Both the position numbers and the translations under genes were made by a program. A model generated the notes under the pieces. It was not told the origin of the DNA, did not search any database, and saw nothing but the letters and a program-made list of their open reading frames with translations. From Cereibacter azotoformans (GTDB taxonomy: Bacteria > Pseudomonadota > Alphaproteobacteria > Rhodobacterales > Rhodobacteraceae): a stretch of DNA of 64,000 nucleotides. Position 1 is the first letter of the stretch. The number at the start of each line of letters is the position of its first letter. Location: positions 2,108,001 through 2,172,000 of the forward strand of contig JAGFXX010000001.1 in NCBI GenBank assembly GCA_017599285.1, in the 5' to 3' direction. This document shows, piece by piece, positions 52,970 to 60,880 of the stretch.

Positions 52970-53539
52970 ATGCCAATGACGGCCCCTCAGGATGCTCTCA
53001 CCGCCGGCTCGGACGACGCGGCGACTCGCGGACGTCCCGCAGCGGATGTCGTGGCCACCCTCGCGGAGGCGATGGAGCGGCTTGCCGAACTGGAACAGCT
53101 CATCGGACCGGGGCCGACGGCGGCGTTGCGACAGACGCTCTCGCGGCTGCGTGCGCAGATCCGGGTGGATGAACCCGCATCCGAGGCCCGCTCCTCCGAG
53201 GCGGTGGATGAGGTCCGGTTCCGCCGTCTGCTCGAGATCGCGGGCCCCGACACGGCGGACGAGCTGGTCCACCGCCTCCACCTCGACCTCAAGAGCACGC
53301 GCGAGCGGCTCGACGAGGCGATGGCCGCGGCCGACTGGATGGAGATCCGCGCCCAGACCCATGTGCTCGTGAGCCTTGCAGGCACGGTCGGCGCGGCGGA
53401 TCTGCAGCGCCTGTCGGAAGAGCTGAACGCGGCGGCCCATCTGCGCGACCGGACCCAGGCCGTCGGCCTCAAGACCGAGCTGTTGATGCGTCTCGACGGT
53501 CTCCTCGCCTTCGTGGCCAGACAGCGGGATGGTTCATGA
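52970..53539 (+). CDS. HPt-domain phosphotransfer-like protein
   Basis: 189 residues. A variable N-terminus with a helix near 30-65 (LAEAMERLAELEQLIGP) is followed by an HPt four-helix domain: EVRFRRLLEIAGPDTADELVHRLHLDL and the His motif QTHVLVSLAGTVGAADLQRLSEEL with His near 131. The usual HxLKGS reads HVLVSL, so the conserved Lys and Gly after the His are lost, while His and the later GA are kept. The next gene, a sigma-54 activator, overlaps by ATGA, marking them as a pair. An ATG two codons later is also possible. Confidence 0.72.
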   Translation: MPMTAPQDALTAGSDDAATRGRPAADVVATLAEAMERLAELEQLIGPGPTAALRQTLSRLRAQIRVDEPASEARSSEAVDEVRFRRLLEIAGPDTADELVHRLHLDLKSTRERLDEAMAAADWMEIRAQTHVLVSLAGTVGAADLQRLSEELNAAAHLRDRTQAVGLKTELLMRLDGLLAFVARQRDGS

Positions 53540-54990
53540 GCCCCGCTGCCCGTCCGGTCGGCACGGACAGCCGCGCCCGCGGAGGGGCGCCCGCCGAAGC
53601 GGGGCGCCCCCGGCCGATCCTGCTGATCGAGGACACGCCGTCCCTGCAGATGGTCTATCGCTCGGTCCTCGCCTCGGCCGGGCACCGGGTCGCCGTGGCC
53701 GGGACGGCGGCCGAGGGCCTGACCCGCTTCGGCGAGGTGCTGCCCAATGTGGTCCTGCTCGACCTGATGCTGCCGGACCGCGACGGGCTGGACCTCATGC
53801 AGGACATGCTCCGGCTGCGCCCCGAGACGAACGTGATCGTGATCACCGCGAACGGCTCGATCAACAAGGCGGTCGAGGCCATGCGGGCCGGCGCGCACGA
53901 GTTTCTGGTCAAGCCCTTTGACGAGCAGCGGTTTCTCGGCGCGGTCGAGAATGCCTCCATCGCGCGCGAAACCCGCCAGCTGCGCCGCCCCCTGCCCGAG
54001 CCGAACGCGCCTCCGCCGCCGACGAGCGCCTTCCTCGGCTCCTCCGAAACGATGGCCCGGATCCATGCCAAGATCCGGTCTGCGGCGCGGTCGATGGCGA
54101 CCGTCTTCATCACCGGCGAGAGTGGCACGGGCAAGGAACTCTGCGCCCTCGCCGTGCACGACACCTCGCCCCGCGCCTCGGGTCCGTTCATCGCCCTCAA
54201 CTGCGGCGCGATCCCGCAGGACCTGCTCGAATCCGAGGTCTTCGGCCATGTGAAGGGCAGCTTCACCGGCGCGATCGCGGACAAGCCCGGCGCCGCGGCG
54301 GCGGCCGACGGCGGGACGCTCTTTCTCGACGAAATCTGCGAGATGGCGCCCGCGCTGCAGACCAAGCTCCTGCGGTTCCTGCAGACCTCGATGGTCCAGC
54401 CGGTCGGCGCCACCCGGCCGCGCAAGGTCAATGTGCGCATCGTCTGCGCCACCAACCGCGATCCGCTCGATGCGGTGCGTCGCGGCCAGTTCCGGGAGGA
54501 TCTGTATTACCGGCTGTTCGTCGTTCCGATCCACATGCCCCCGCTGCGCGAGCGCGGCAACGATGTGATCGAGATCGCCGAGGCCGCCCTTGCCCGCTTC
54601 GCCGCCGAAGAGGGCCGCGAGTTCTTCGGCCTCGACGCCGAGGTGACGGCGCTGTTCCGGCGCCACCCGTGGCCGGGCAACGTGCGGCAGGTGCTGAACG
54701 TGATCCGCAACATCGTCGTGCTCAATGACGGCGGCCTCGTGACGATGCGGATGCTGCCCGACGCCTTCACGGACCATCTCGAACTGCCGCAAGAAGAGCC
54801 GCCCACCCCCGCAGCGCCGACCGATGAGCTGACGGCCGACAGCCTGATCGGACGGACGCTCGCCGAGATCGAGCAGATCGTGATCGAAGCCACCATCGCG
54901 CGGCACGGAGGCTCGGTTCCCAAGGCGGCTCGGGTTCTCGACGTGTCGCCCTCGACGCTCTACCGCAAGCGCGACGCCTGGAAGAGCTGA
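53536..54990 (+). CDS. LuxO/NtrC-like sigma-54-dependent response regulator
   Basis: 484 residues: a receiver from about 27 with phospho-acceptor Asp 76 (NVVLLDLMLPD) and Lys in FLVKPF near 124; an AAA domain with Walker A ITGESGTGKELCALA near 194, the intact contact loop GSFTGA near 242 and Walker B GGTLFLDEICEM near 258; and a Fis HTH at the end (VPKAARVLDVSPSTLYRKRDAW). Unlike the DctD-like protein at 31391 it keeps all activator motifs. It overlaps the HPt gene by 4 bases; no hybrid kinase is nearby. Its last 31 bases overlap the 3' end of the convergent GST-like gene. Confidence 0.92.
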   Translation: MSPAARPVGTDSRARGGAPAEAGRPRPILLIEDTPSLQMVYRSVLASAGHRVAVAGTAAEGLTRFGEVLPNVVLLDLMLPDRDGLDLMQDMLRLRPETNVIVITANGSINKAVEAMRAGAHEFLVKPFDEQRFLGAVENASIARETRQLRRPLPEPNAPPPPTSAFLGSSETMARIHAKIRSAARSMATVFITGESGTGKELCALAVHDTSPRASGPFIALNCGAIPQDLLESEVFGHVKGSFTGAIADKPGAAAAADGGTLFLDEICEMAPALQTKLLRFLQTSMVQPVGATRPRKVNVRIVCATNRDPLDAVRRGQFREDLYYRLFVVPIHMPPLRERGNDVIEIAEAALARFAAEEGREFFGLDAEVTALFRRHPWPGNVRQVLNVIRNIVVLNDGGLVTMRMLPDAFTDHLELPQEEPPTPAAPTDELTADSLIGRTLAEIEQIVIEATIARHGGSVPKAARVLDVSPSTLYRKRDAWKS

Positions 54991-55961
54991 TCCCGCCCGT
55001 GTGGCGCATCGAACGCCGGTTCGGGCGTCAACGGCACGATTCGGTGCGGGTTTATGTGATCGTGACTGTAGTAGTAATGCTGCAGAATGTGATCGAAATG
55101 CACCGTCTGAGCCACTCCCGGCCATTGCCACAGCTCGCGCAGCCACGCCCACAGGTTCGGATACTGGACGATCTGGCGGCGGTTGCACTTGAAGTGGGTG
55201 TGATAGACCTTGTCGAACCGCACCAGCGTGGTGAAAAGCCGCCAGTCGGCTTCGGTGATGCGGTCGCCCACCAGATAGCGCCGGCCCGCCAGCCGATCCT
55301 CGAGCCAGTCCAGCGTCTGGAACAGGGCGGTGGCAGCCTCGTCGTAAGCCTCCTGCGAGGTCGCGAACCCCGCGCGATAGACGCCGTTGTTGACGGTCGC
55401 GTAGATGCGCTCGTTGAGCCGGTCGATCTCGTGCAGATGCTCGGCCGGCAGGAAGTCCGCGTCATTGCCGGTCAGATGGTCGAAGGCCGAATTGAACATG
55501 CGGATGATCTCGGCCGATTCGTTGTTCACGATCGTCTCACGCTCGCGATCCCACAGCACGGGCACCGTGACGCGCGCCGACAGGCCCGGATCGGCCCTCA
55601 GATAGACGTCGCGCAGGAACGCCTGGCCATGAAGCCGATCCCCCGTCGCACCGGCAAAGGAGGCGTCGAAGGTCCAGCCATCCTCCAGCATGTGCGGATG
55701 CACGACCGACACCTCGATCAGCGGCTCAAGCCCCTTGAGGCTGCGAAAGATCATCGTGCGATGCGCCCAGGGGCAGGCGTGCGAGACATAGAGATGGTAG
55801 CGACCCGGCTGGGCGGCAAATCCGGCCTCTCCGGAAGGGCCGGCCTCGCCGTCCGCCGTGATCCAGTTCCGAAATTGCGCCCGGCTGCGCACGAACCGCC
55901 CGCCGCTCGAGCTGGTGTCGTACCAGTTCGGGTGCCAGACACCCTCGATCAGTTCACCCAT
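54960..55961 (-). CDS. Glutathionyl-hydroquinone reductase (Xi-class GST, YqjG/EcmB-like)
   Basis: 333 residues. The catalytic Cys lies in YHLYVSHACPWAHRTMIF near 60, followed by VPVLWDRERETIVNNESAEIIRMFN, the glutathione-binding part, and the helical C-domain with YLVGDRITEADWRLFTTLVRFDKVYHTHFKCN. Such enzymes reduce glutathionyl-hydroquinones. GGAGG stands 6 bases before the ATG at 55961. Convergent with the sigma-54 activator, with a 31-base tail overlap. Confidence 0.92.
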   Translation of the reverse strand: MGELIEGVWHPNWYDTSSSGGRFVRSRAQFRNWITADGEAGPSGEAGFAAQPGRYHLYVSHACPWAHRTMIFRSLKGLEPLIEVSVVHPHMLEDGWTFDASFAGATGDRLHGQAFLRDVYLRADPGLSARVTVPVLWDRERETIVNNESAEIIRMFNSAFDHLTGNDADFLPAEHLHEIDRLNERIYATVNNGVYRAGFATSQEAYDEAATALFQTLDWLEDRLAGRRYLVGDRITEADWRLFTTLVRFDKVYHTHFKCNRRQIVQYPNLWAWLRELWQWPGVAQTVHFDHILQHYYYSHDHINPHRIVPLTPEPAFDAPHGRDQLFQASRLR

Positions 55962-56008
55962 GAGATCCTCCTTCCCCCCAGCTAGCGCGAAGAGCTTGAG
56001 GGCAAGGG

Positions 56009-57799
56009 CTAAAAGAAGATGTCGTCCAACTCGACCTCGGATCCTTCGGGCGCTTCGGCGAGAGGTTGCGCCTCGACCGGCGCGGGATCGGCCACCGGAT
56101 CGGCAGGGGCTTCTGCCTGAGCCCCGCTGCCGCCGGCGCATGTGGCGGCCGCCACGATGGCATCATGGATGCGGCGTTCGTCGGGCACCGTGTAGCGGCC
56201 CCGCACCGATGCCAGCAGCGTCCCGGCGGCCGAGCCGGGTTCGAGCGTGATCGCGCTGCCCTGCAACATCATGCGCCGCCGCACCATCTGCTCGCGGAAG
56301 ACCTGCAGACTGGTCAGGTTGCGCCTGTAGCCGCTCATGAGGCCAGCCGCGGTCTCGAGGCTGGCGGTCAGGATGCGGCCCGCCTTGCCGAAGGCGTGCC
56401 CCGTCTCATCATGCGCCTCGTTCGCTTCCCGCAGGATCTCGCGGATGGCCCGCGCCCCATGGGCCACCCGTTGCATCTCCTGCTCCAGCCCCGAGACCGC
56501 CTCGGTTCCGATGGCCGACGCCCGCTCCTGCGTCAGTTCCAGCCGGCCATGGAGCCGCGTGAACACGGCCGCGGACACCTGGGTGAGATCACGAAGCTGG
56601 CGCGAAATCTCCTGAAGCGCGCGCCCCTCCTGGCCAAGCTTTGCGCAGACGATCACCGCGTTCAGACCGAAGAGACGCACGAGATCCTCGATCCGGCGCA
56701 TCCGCTCCTCATGATGGCGGATCTTCTCCAGGTGCGCGGCGACGCGGGCGGCATGTCCGGCCAGCAAACGAAGGTGCTCGGTGCAACGCGCCAGCCCCAC
56801 CTCCACCGCTTCGGCACGCCCGACCATCGCGTGCAGGGCACCGCCGCCGCGCTGCGCCTCGCCGAGGTAGAGCCCGCGGGCAACGGCGATGGCCGCGTCG
56901 GCGTTGCCCTGCACATCCAGGAAATTGCGGGTGGCGTCGTCGAGGTCCCCGGTCAGGCCGCGGACGGTCGCATCCGTCTGGCCCACCCCGATCTCGAGCA
57001 GCAGGGCCTGAAGAGCCGGCTGCCCTTCGGCCTGCTCCAGCGAATCCGAGGTGAGATCCCGGATATGCTCGAAGCGTTGCCGGGCGCTGTCGCCCGCCTG
57101 CAGCGCGAGAATGAGGTGCGAGACGCCGGTGAAGATCCCTTCCATCCGCCGCGCCAGCGCCAGATTGCCGTCGGCAATGCGCTGCTGGTCGGACTGCACC
57201 TCGGCCGCGGAGGCCCCGATGGCGGCCAGATTGGGCAGCACGAGTTCGCGCAGGGTCTGCGACAGATGCGCCGCCTCTCCGTCCATCGCATCGGTGGCGG
57301 CCGCGATCTCGTTCATGGCCTCATCCACCTCGGCCACCAGATCGGCGGCCTCGGCGGCCATGCGCGTCAGCCCGCCCGTGAAGGCCTCGACCCGCTGGCG
57401 GCTGCTCGTCAGCATGTTGCCGATGATCCGCGCCTGCAGCTTCACGATCGAGATGGCACGGATTGTGGCCATCAGATCGGTCACTTCCGAACGCATGGCC
57501 GACACGGCAGACCGCAGCGCGCGGGAGGCCTCTTCGGAGCGCGAGAACTCCTGCGCCAGTGCGGTGATCTGGGCCCCGGTGTCGGCCGTCAGGGCGGCGA
57601 ACTGGGCGTTGCGGGCAGGTCCGAGCGCCGCATCAAGCCGCACGAAATCCGCGCGCAGCCCGTTCAGCTGACCCACGGCCATGGAGAGCGTCTCGCCGGC
57701 ACGCAGGAAGGTCTGCTCGGTGCTGAGCAGCACGAAATCGAGAGGATGGGCCGGTTGGGCGGTACGAGCATTTTCCCGCAGGCTCGCTTCGTATTTCAC
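56009..57799 (-). CDS. Cytoplasmic chemoreceptor-like coiled-coil protein with degenerate hairpin tip
   Basis: 596 residues, almost entirely helical and without membrane segments. Near 372-395 it reads LVRLFGLNAVIVCAKLGQEGRAL then RQLRDL, which aligns by pattern with the receptor tip (NLLALNAAIEAARAGE.GRGFAVVA..VR.L) but lacks the Glu and Arg residues used by CheA and CheW. The flanks are long heptad helices. The acidic tail (SEVELDDIFF) follows a Pro/Ala linker. It is the last gene of the che operon, overlapping cheB by 4 bases, so a receptor or scaffold role is likely. In the R. sphaeroides cheOp2 as I recall it, a Tlp receptor gene holds this place. Confidence 0.7.
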   Translation of the reverse strand: MKYEASLRENARTAQPAHPLDFVLLSTEQTFLRAGETLSMAVGQLNGLRADFVRLDAALGPARNAQFAALTADTGAQITALAQEFSRSEEASRALRSAVSAMRSEVTDLMATIRAISIVKLQARIIGNMLTSSRQRVEAFTGGLTRMAAEAADLVAEVDEAMNEIAAATDAMDGEAAHLSQTLRELVLPNLAAIGASAAEVQSDQQRIADGNLALARRMEGIFTGVSHLILALQAGDSARQRFEHIRDLTSDSLEQAEGQPALQALLLEIGVGQTDATVRGLTGDLDDATRNFLDVQGNADAAIAVARGLYLGEAQRGGGALHAMVGRAEAVEVGLARCTEHLRLLAGHAARVAAHLEKIRHHEERMRRIEDLVRLFGLNAVIVCAKLGQEGRALQEISRQLRDLTQVSAAVFTRLHGRLELTQERASAIGTEAVSGLEQEMQRVAHGARAIREILREANEAHDETGHAFGKAGRILTASLETAAGLMSGYRRNLTSLQVFREQMVRRRMMLQGSAITLEPGSAAGTLLASVRGRYTVPDERRIHDAIVAAATCAGGSGAQAEAPADPVADPAPVEAQPLAEAPEGSEVELDDIFF

Positions 57800-58911
57800 C
57801 GGACCATCCTTTCTGCAAATCTGCGTCCGAACTCGGTGATGCGGACCGCGATCCTGTCGAGCGGCTCAACCTTCTGGATGCCGCCATGGGCCACGGCCTC
57901 GCGCGGCATCCCATAGACGACGCAGGTCTCTTCATTCTGGGCAATGGTCTCGGCGCCGGCCGCACGCATCTCGGCCATGCAGCGCGCGCCGTCATCGCCC
58001 ATCCCCGTCATGATGATGCCAAGGGCATTGGCGCCGGCCTCCTGTGCGGCCGAACGGAACAGGACATCGACCGAGGGGCGGTGCCGGCAGACATAGGCGC
58101 CGTCGAGCACGGAGACGCGGTAGCCCTGGTTTCGGCGCCGGAGCAGCAGATGCCTGTCCCCCTGTGCAATGATCGCCCGTCCGGGCAGGACCTGCATCTC
58201 GTCCTCGGCCTCGAGCACCTCGATGGCACACAGGGAATTGAGGCGTCGCGCGAAGGCGGCGGTGAAGCCCCTCGGCATGTGCTGCACGATGACGATCGGC
58301 GGCGCCGAGGCTGGAAGGGCGGTCAGAACGTCCCGCAGCGCCTCGGTGCCGCCGGTCGAGGCGCCGATGCAGACCACGGGCATCGTGTCGGGCACCGACC
58401 GGGGCGGACGCGCGGGCAGGATTTCATCCGCCGTCAGCTTGGGTCCGGGGGCCAGGGGACGGGGCTCGGGCTGCGAGCGTCGGCGCTCTGTCTCGGAAGA
58501 CGCCCGGATGGCGTCGCAGATGCGGATCGAGGCCTCCTGCCGTTCCAGGTCATTGCGGGCCGCGGGCTTCGAGATCACTTCCCGGGCCCCGAGTTCGAGC
58601 GCGGCCACCATCGCGTCCGAGCCCGCGCCCACATGGCTTGAGCAGACGACCACGGGGATCGGGTGCTGCTGCATGATCTTTCGCAGGAAGGTGAGGCCGT
58701 CCATGCCCGGAAGTTCCAGATCGAGCAGGATCACATCGGGCAGTTCGGTCCGCATGGCTCGGGCGGCAGCATAGGCATCGGGAACGGCGGCCATGACCTT
58801 AAGCGCCGGATCGCTCTCGACGATCACCTTGAACATGGCCCTTGCCGCTGCGGAATCGTCCACGATCAGGACGCGGGTCGGGGTAGAGGGGGCTGCCGCG
58901 CGAAGAGCCAT
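57796..58911 (-). CDS. cheB: Chemotaxis protein methylesterase/deamidase CheB
   Basis: 371 residues: receiver domain with Asp in DVILLDLELPGMDG near 61 and Lys in ISKPAA near 114, linker near 140-175, and the methylesterase domain with catalytic Ser in VVCIGASTGGTEALR near 185, His in IVQHMPRGF near 211 and Asp in MTGMGDDGARCM near 307. It removes methyl groups added to receptors by CheR, once phosphorylated by CheA. Adjacent to cheR with a 2-base gap. Confidence 0.95.
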   Translation of the reverse strand: MALRAAAPSTPTRVLIVDDSAAARAMFKVIVESDPALKVMAAVPDAYAAARAMRTELPDVILLDLELPGMDGLTFLRKIMQQHPIPVVVCSSHVGAGSDAMVAALELGAREVISKPAARNDLERQEASIRICDAIRASSETERRRSQPEPRPLAPGPKLTADEILPARPPRSVPDTMPVVCIGASTGGTEALRDVLTALPASAPPIVIVQHMPRGFTAAFARRLNSLCAIEVLEAEDEMQVLPGRAIIAQGDRHLLLRRRNQGYRVSVLDGAYVCRHRPSVDVLFRSAAQEAGANALGIIMTGMGDDGARCMAEMRAAGAETIAQNEETCVVYGMPREAVAHGGIQKVEPLDRIAVRITEFGRRFAERMVR

Positions 58912-58913
58912 GA

Positions 58914-59750
58914 TCAGGTCTTTCGGAAGATGGAGGGGGAATGCTGTGTCAGATGCGGATGGCTCACCACCATGGATTCGGAATGGCCCACCATCAGGTA
59001 GCCGCCGGGCCGGAGGTGGCTCACCATCCGTGAAACCACCGCGGCCTGATCCTCTGCGCCGAAATAGATGAGAACGTTCCTCAGGAAGATGACATCAACA
59101 TCCCGATCCACGGAGTAGGTCTGATCCATCAGGTTCAGATGCATGAACTGCACCCGGTCGCGGAGTTCGGGAACAATGCGCGCGGTTCCCGCGTGCGTGG
59201 GCGCGCGCGCTTTCATCGTGTAGCGCGCGCGCAACTCGGACGGCACGGGGGCCAGCTGCTCGGTCGAGTAGATGGCGCGCTGCGCTCTTTCGAGCATGCG
59301 CCGAGAGATGTCGGTTCCCAGGATGGCGTAGGAGAAGCGCTGCCCCGCCCGCTGCGCTTCGGCAAGGACGATGGCCGTGGTGTAGGCCTCTGCCCCTTCG
59401 GAACTTGCCGCACTCCAGATCTTGAGGCGGGGGGCATGCGGGGCCGTCCGCCGGATGGCTTCCGGGACGATCTCGCGCACAAGCACATCGAAATGGACCG
59501 ACTCCCGGTAGAAGTCGGTCTTGTTCGTGGTCAGCAGATCGATGACCAGCGGCAGCTCTTCCTCGAGAAGACCGTCGTCGAAGAGGCGGGAGAGGTAGTT
59601 GTCGAACCCGCTTGCCCCCACGGCCGAGATCCGCGGCCGGAGCCGCGACTCGATCATCTGGCGGCGATGGACCGGCAACTGGATGCCGGTCCGGCTGCGG
59701 ATCAGGTCCGAGAAGCGCTGGTCATGCGGGCAGCGGAGCATCTGGTTCAT
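58914..59750 (-). CDS. cheR: Chemotaxis protein methyltransferase CheR
   Basis: 278 residues. The N-terminal helical domain has FSDLIRSRTGIQL and RLRPRI; then LLTTNKTDFYRES near 88 and the SAM domain with IWSAASSEGAEAYTTAIVLAE near 120, LGTDISRRMLERAQ, and VDVIFLRNVLIYF near 225. Motif I usually reads WSAACSTGEEPYS; here Cys, Thr and the following acids are changed but the fold is clear. The ATG overlaps the preceding cheW stop by one base (TGATG). Confidence 0.93.
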   Translation of the reverse strand: MNQMLRCPHDQRFSDLIRSRTGIQLPVHRRQMIESRLRPRISAVGASGFDNYLSRLFDDGLLEEELPLVIDLLTTNKTDFYRESVHFDVLVREIVPEAIRRTAPHAPRLKIWSAASSEGAEAYTTAIVLAEAQRAGQRFSYAILGTDISRRMLERAQRAIYSTEQLAPVPSELRARYTMKARAPTHAGTARIVPELRDRVQFMHLNLMDQTYSVDRDVDVIFLRNVLIYFGAEDQAAVVSRMVSHLRPGGYLMVGHSESMVVSHPHLTQHSPSIFRKT

Positions 59751-60283
59751 CAGACGAGACCCTGACGCGCCTCGGCAAACACCGTCAGCCGCGAAGGATC
59801 CATGAGCCGGTCGATGTCGAGCAAGGTGACGAAGGCGCCGTTGCGCTTGCCGATGCCCAGGACCGCCGTGTCGGTCCAGTTCAGCATGTCGGCGCTGCTC
59901 ATGTGCTGCATCCGGCCTTCATCGAGCGTTGTGACTTCAATGACCCGCTCGGTCTTGATGCCGACGACATGACGCTCTTCCGCCCCGCCGATCCAGGTGA
60001 CCAGGATCCGGCTGTGGCCCGTGTCCTCCGTCGGAGGAAGGCCAAGGAGGCTGCGCAGGTCCACGACAGGAACTCCGGCCCCGCGAACGTCGCAGAGCCC
60101 GAGCAGATGTGCCGGCGCGTTCGGGAGCGGCGCGATGGGGCGCAGGTCCAGGATCTCCTGAACCCGCTCGACGGGCAGAGCGTAGAGCATCTGCCCGGCT
60201 GCGAACGTCACCACCGAAGGGGCCTCGGCAGAGGTCACCTCTTCACGCGGCGCCAGTGCGGAGAAATCCGTCATCGTGTTCAT
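59750..60283 (-). CDS. cheW: Chemotaxis adaptor CheW (distal copy)
   Basis: 177 residues of the CheW fold: VVTFAAGQMLYALPVERVQEIL near 32, LLGLCDVRGAGVPVVDLRSLLGL near 67 (the LRGxVxPVxDL motif with Asp-Val-Arg-Gly), and MLNWTDTAVLGIGKRNGAFVTLLDIDRL near 136. It bridges receptors and CheA. ATG at 60283 was chosen among three nearby ATGs because GGAG lies 7 bases upstream. It is separated from the other cheW by 105 bases containing a hairpin GGCCGC-CTGAT-GCGGCC (60362-60378). Confidence 0.9.
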   Translation of the reverse strand: MNTMTDFSALAPREEVTSAEAPSVVTFAAGQMLYALPVERVQEILDLRPIAPLPNAPAHLLGLCDVRGAGVPVVDLRSLLGLPPTEDTGHSRILVTWIGGAEERHVVGIKTERVIEVTTLDEGRMQHMSSADMLNWTDTAVLGIGKRNGAFVTLLDIDRLMDPSRLTVFAEARQGLV

Positions 60284-60388
60284 TCTCATTCTCCAAAGCC
60301 AAGTTCGCAAACGCGCAGTCCGGTTCGCCCGCGCCCAGGTGATCGTGTGGTGCCGGCACCCGGCCGCCTGATGCGGCCCGCCGCAGCC

Positions 60389-60880
60389 TCAGGCAGCGGC
60401 CGTTCCGGAAGCGGAAGCCAGAGAGGCGAAGATGTTCGACAGATTTGGCAACAGCAGCAGCCCCTTCTTCGTGCGGAAGACGCCTTGGACGAAGGCGTGC
60501 GGCCAGCTGCTCCCCTTGGGGGGCAGCGCCTCCATCGTCGCACGATCCAGCTCGGTCACTTCAAGCACCGCATCGGCCGAGATCGCGACGATCATCGGCT
60601 CGTCCGCCAGTTCGACCTCAACAACCAGCATCTTGCTTGCGTCGGTCCGTGGCTCTTCCGGGATGCCGAAGGCGAAGCGCAGCTCGGCCAGGGGCACGAC
60701 AGCCCCCCGGACGTTGATCACCCCCGACACCGAGCGGTCGGCCGTCGGCACGCGCGTCACCGGCAGCGGATCAAGGATCTCGCGCAGCGCCGAAGCGGGA
60801 ATCGCCAGCATCTGACGCCCGAGCCGCATGGTGACGACCGTCATCAGGGCCGCCGGTTTCAGTTCGACGATGTTGGTCAT
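60389..60880 (-). CDS. cheW: Chemotaxis adaptor CheW (proximal copy)
   Basis: 163 residues: VVTMRLGRQMLAIPASALREILDPLPVTRVP near 15, VSGVINVRGAVVPLAELRFAFGI near 49 (NVRGxVVPLxxLR), and PKGSSWPHAFVQGVFRTKKGLLLLPNL near 124. The ATG overlaps the cheA stop (ATGA). Two dissimilar CheW in one operon suggest two receptor classes or a mixed array. Confidence 0.92.
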   Translation of the reverse strand: MTNIVELKPAALMTVVTMRLGRQMLAIPASALREILDPLPVTRVPTADRSVSGVINVRGAVVPLAELRFAFGIPEEPRTDASKMLVVEVELADEPMIVAISADAVLEVTELDRATMEALPPKGSSWPHAFVQGVFRTKKGLLLLPNLSNIFASLASASGTAAA

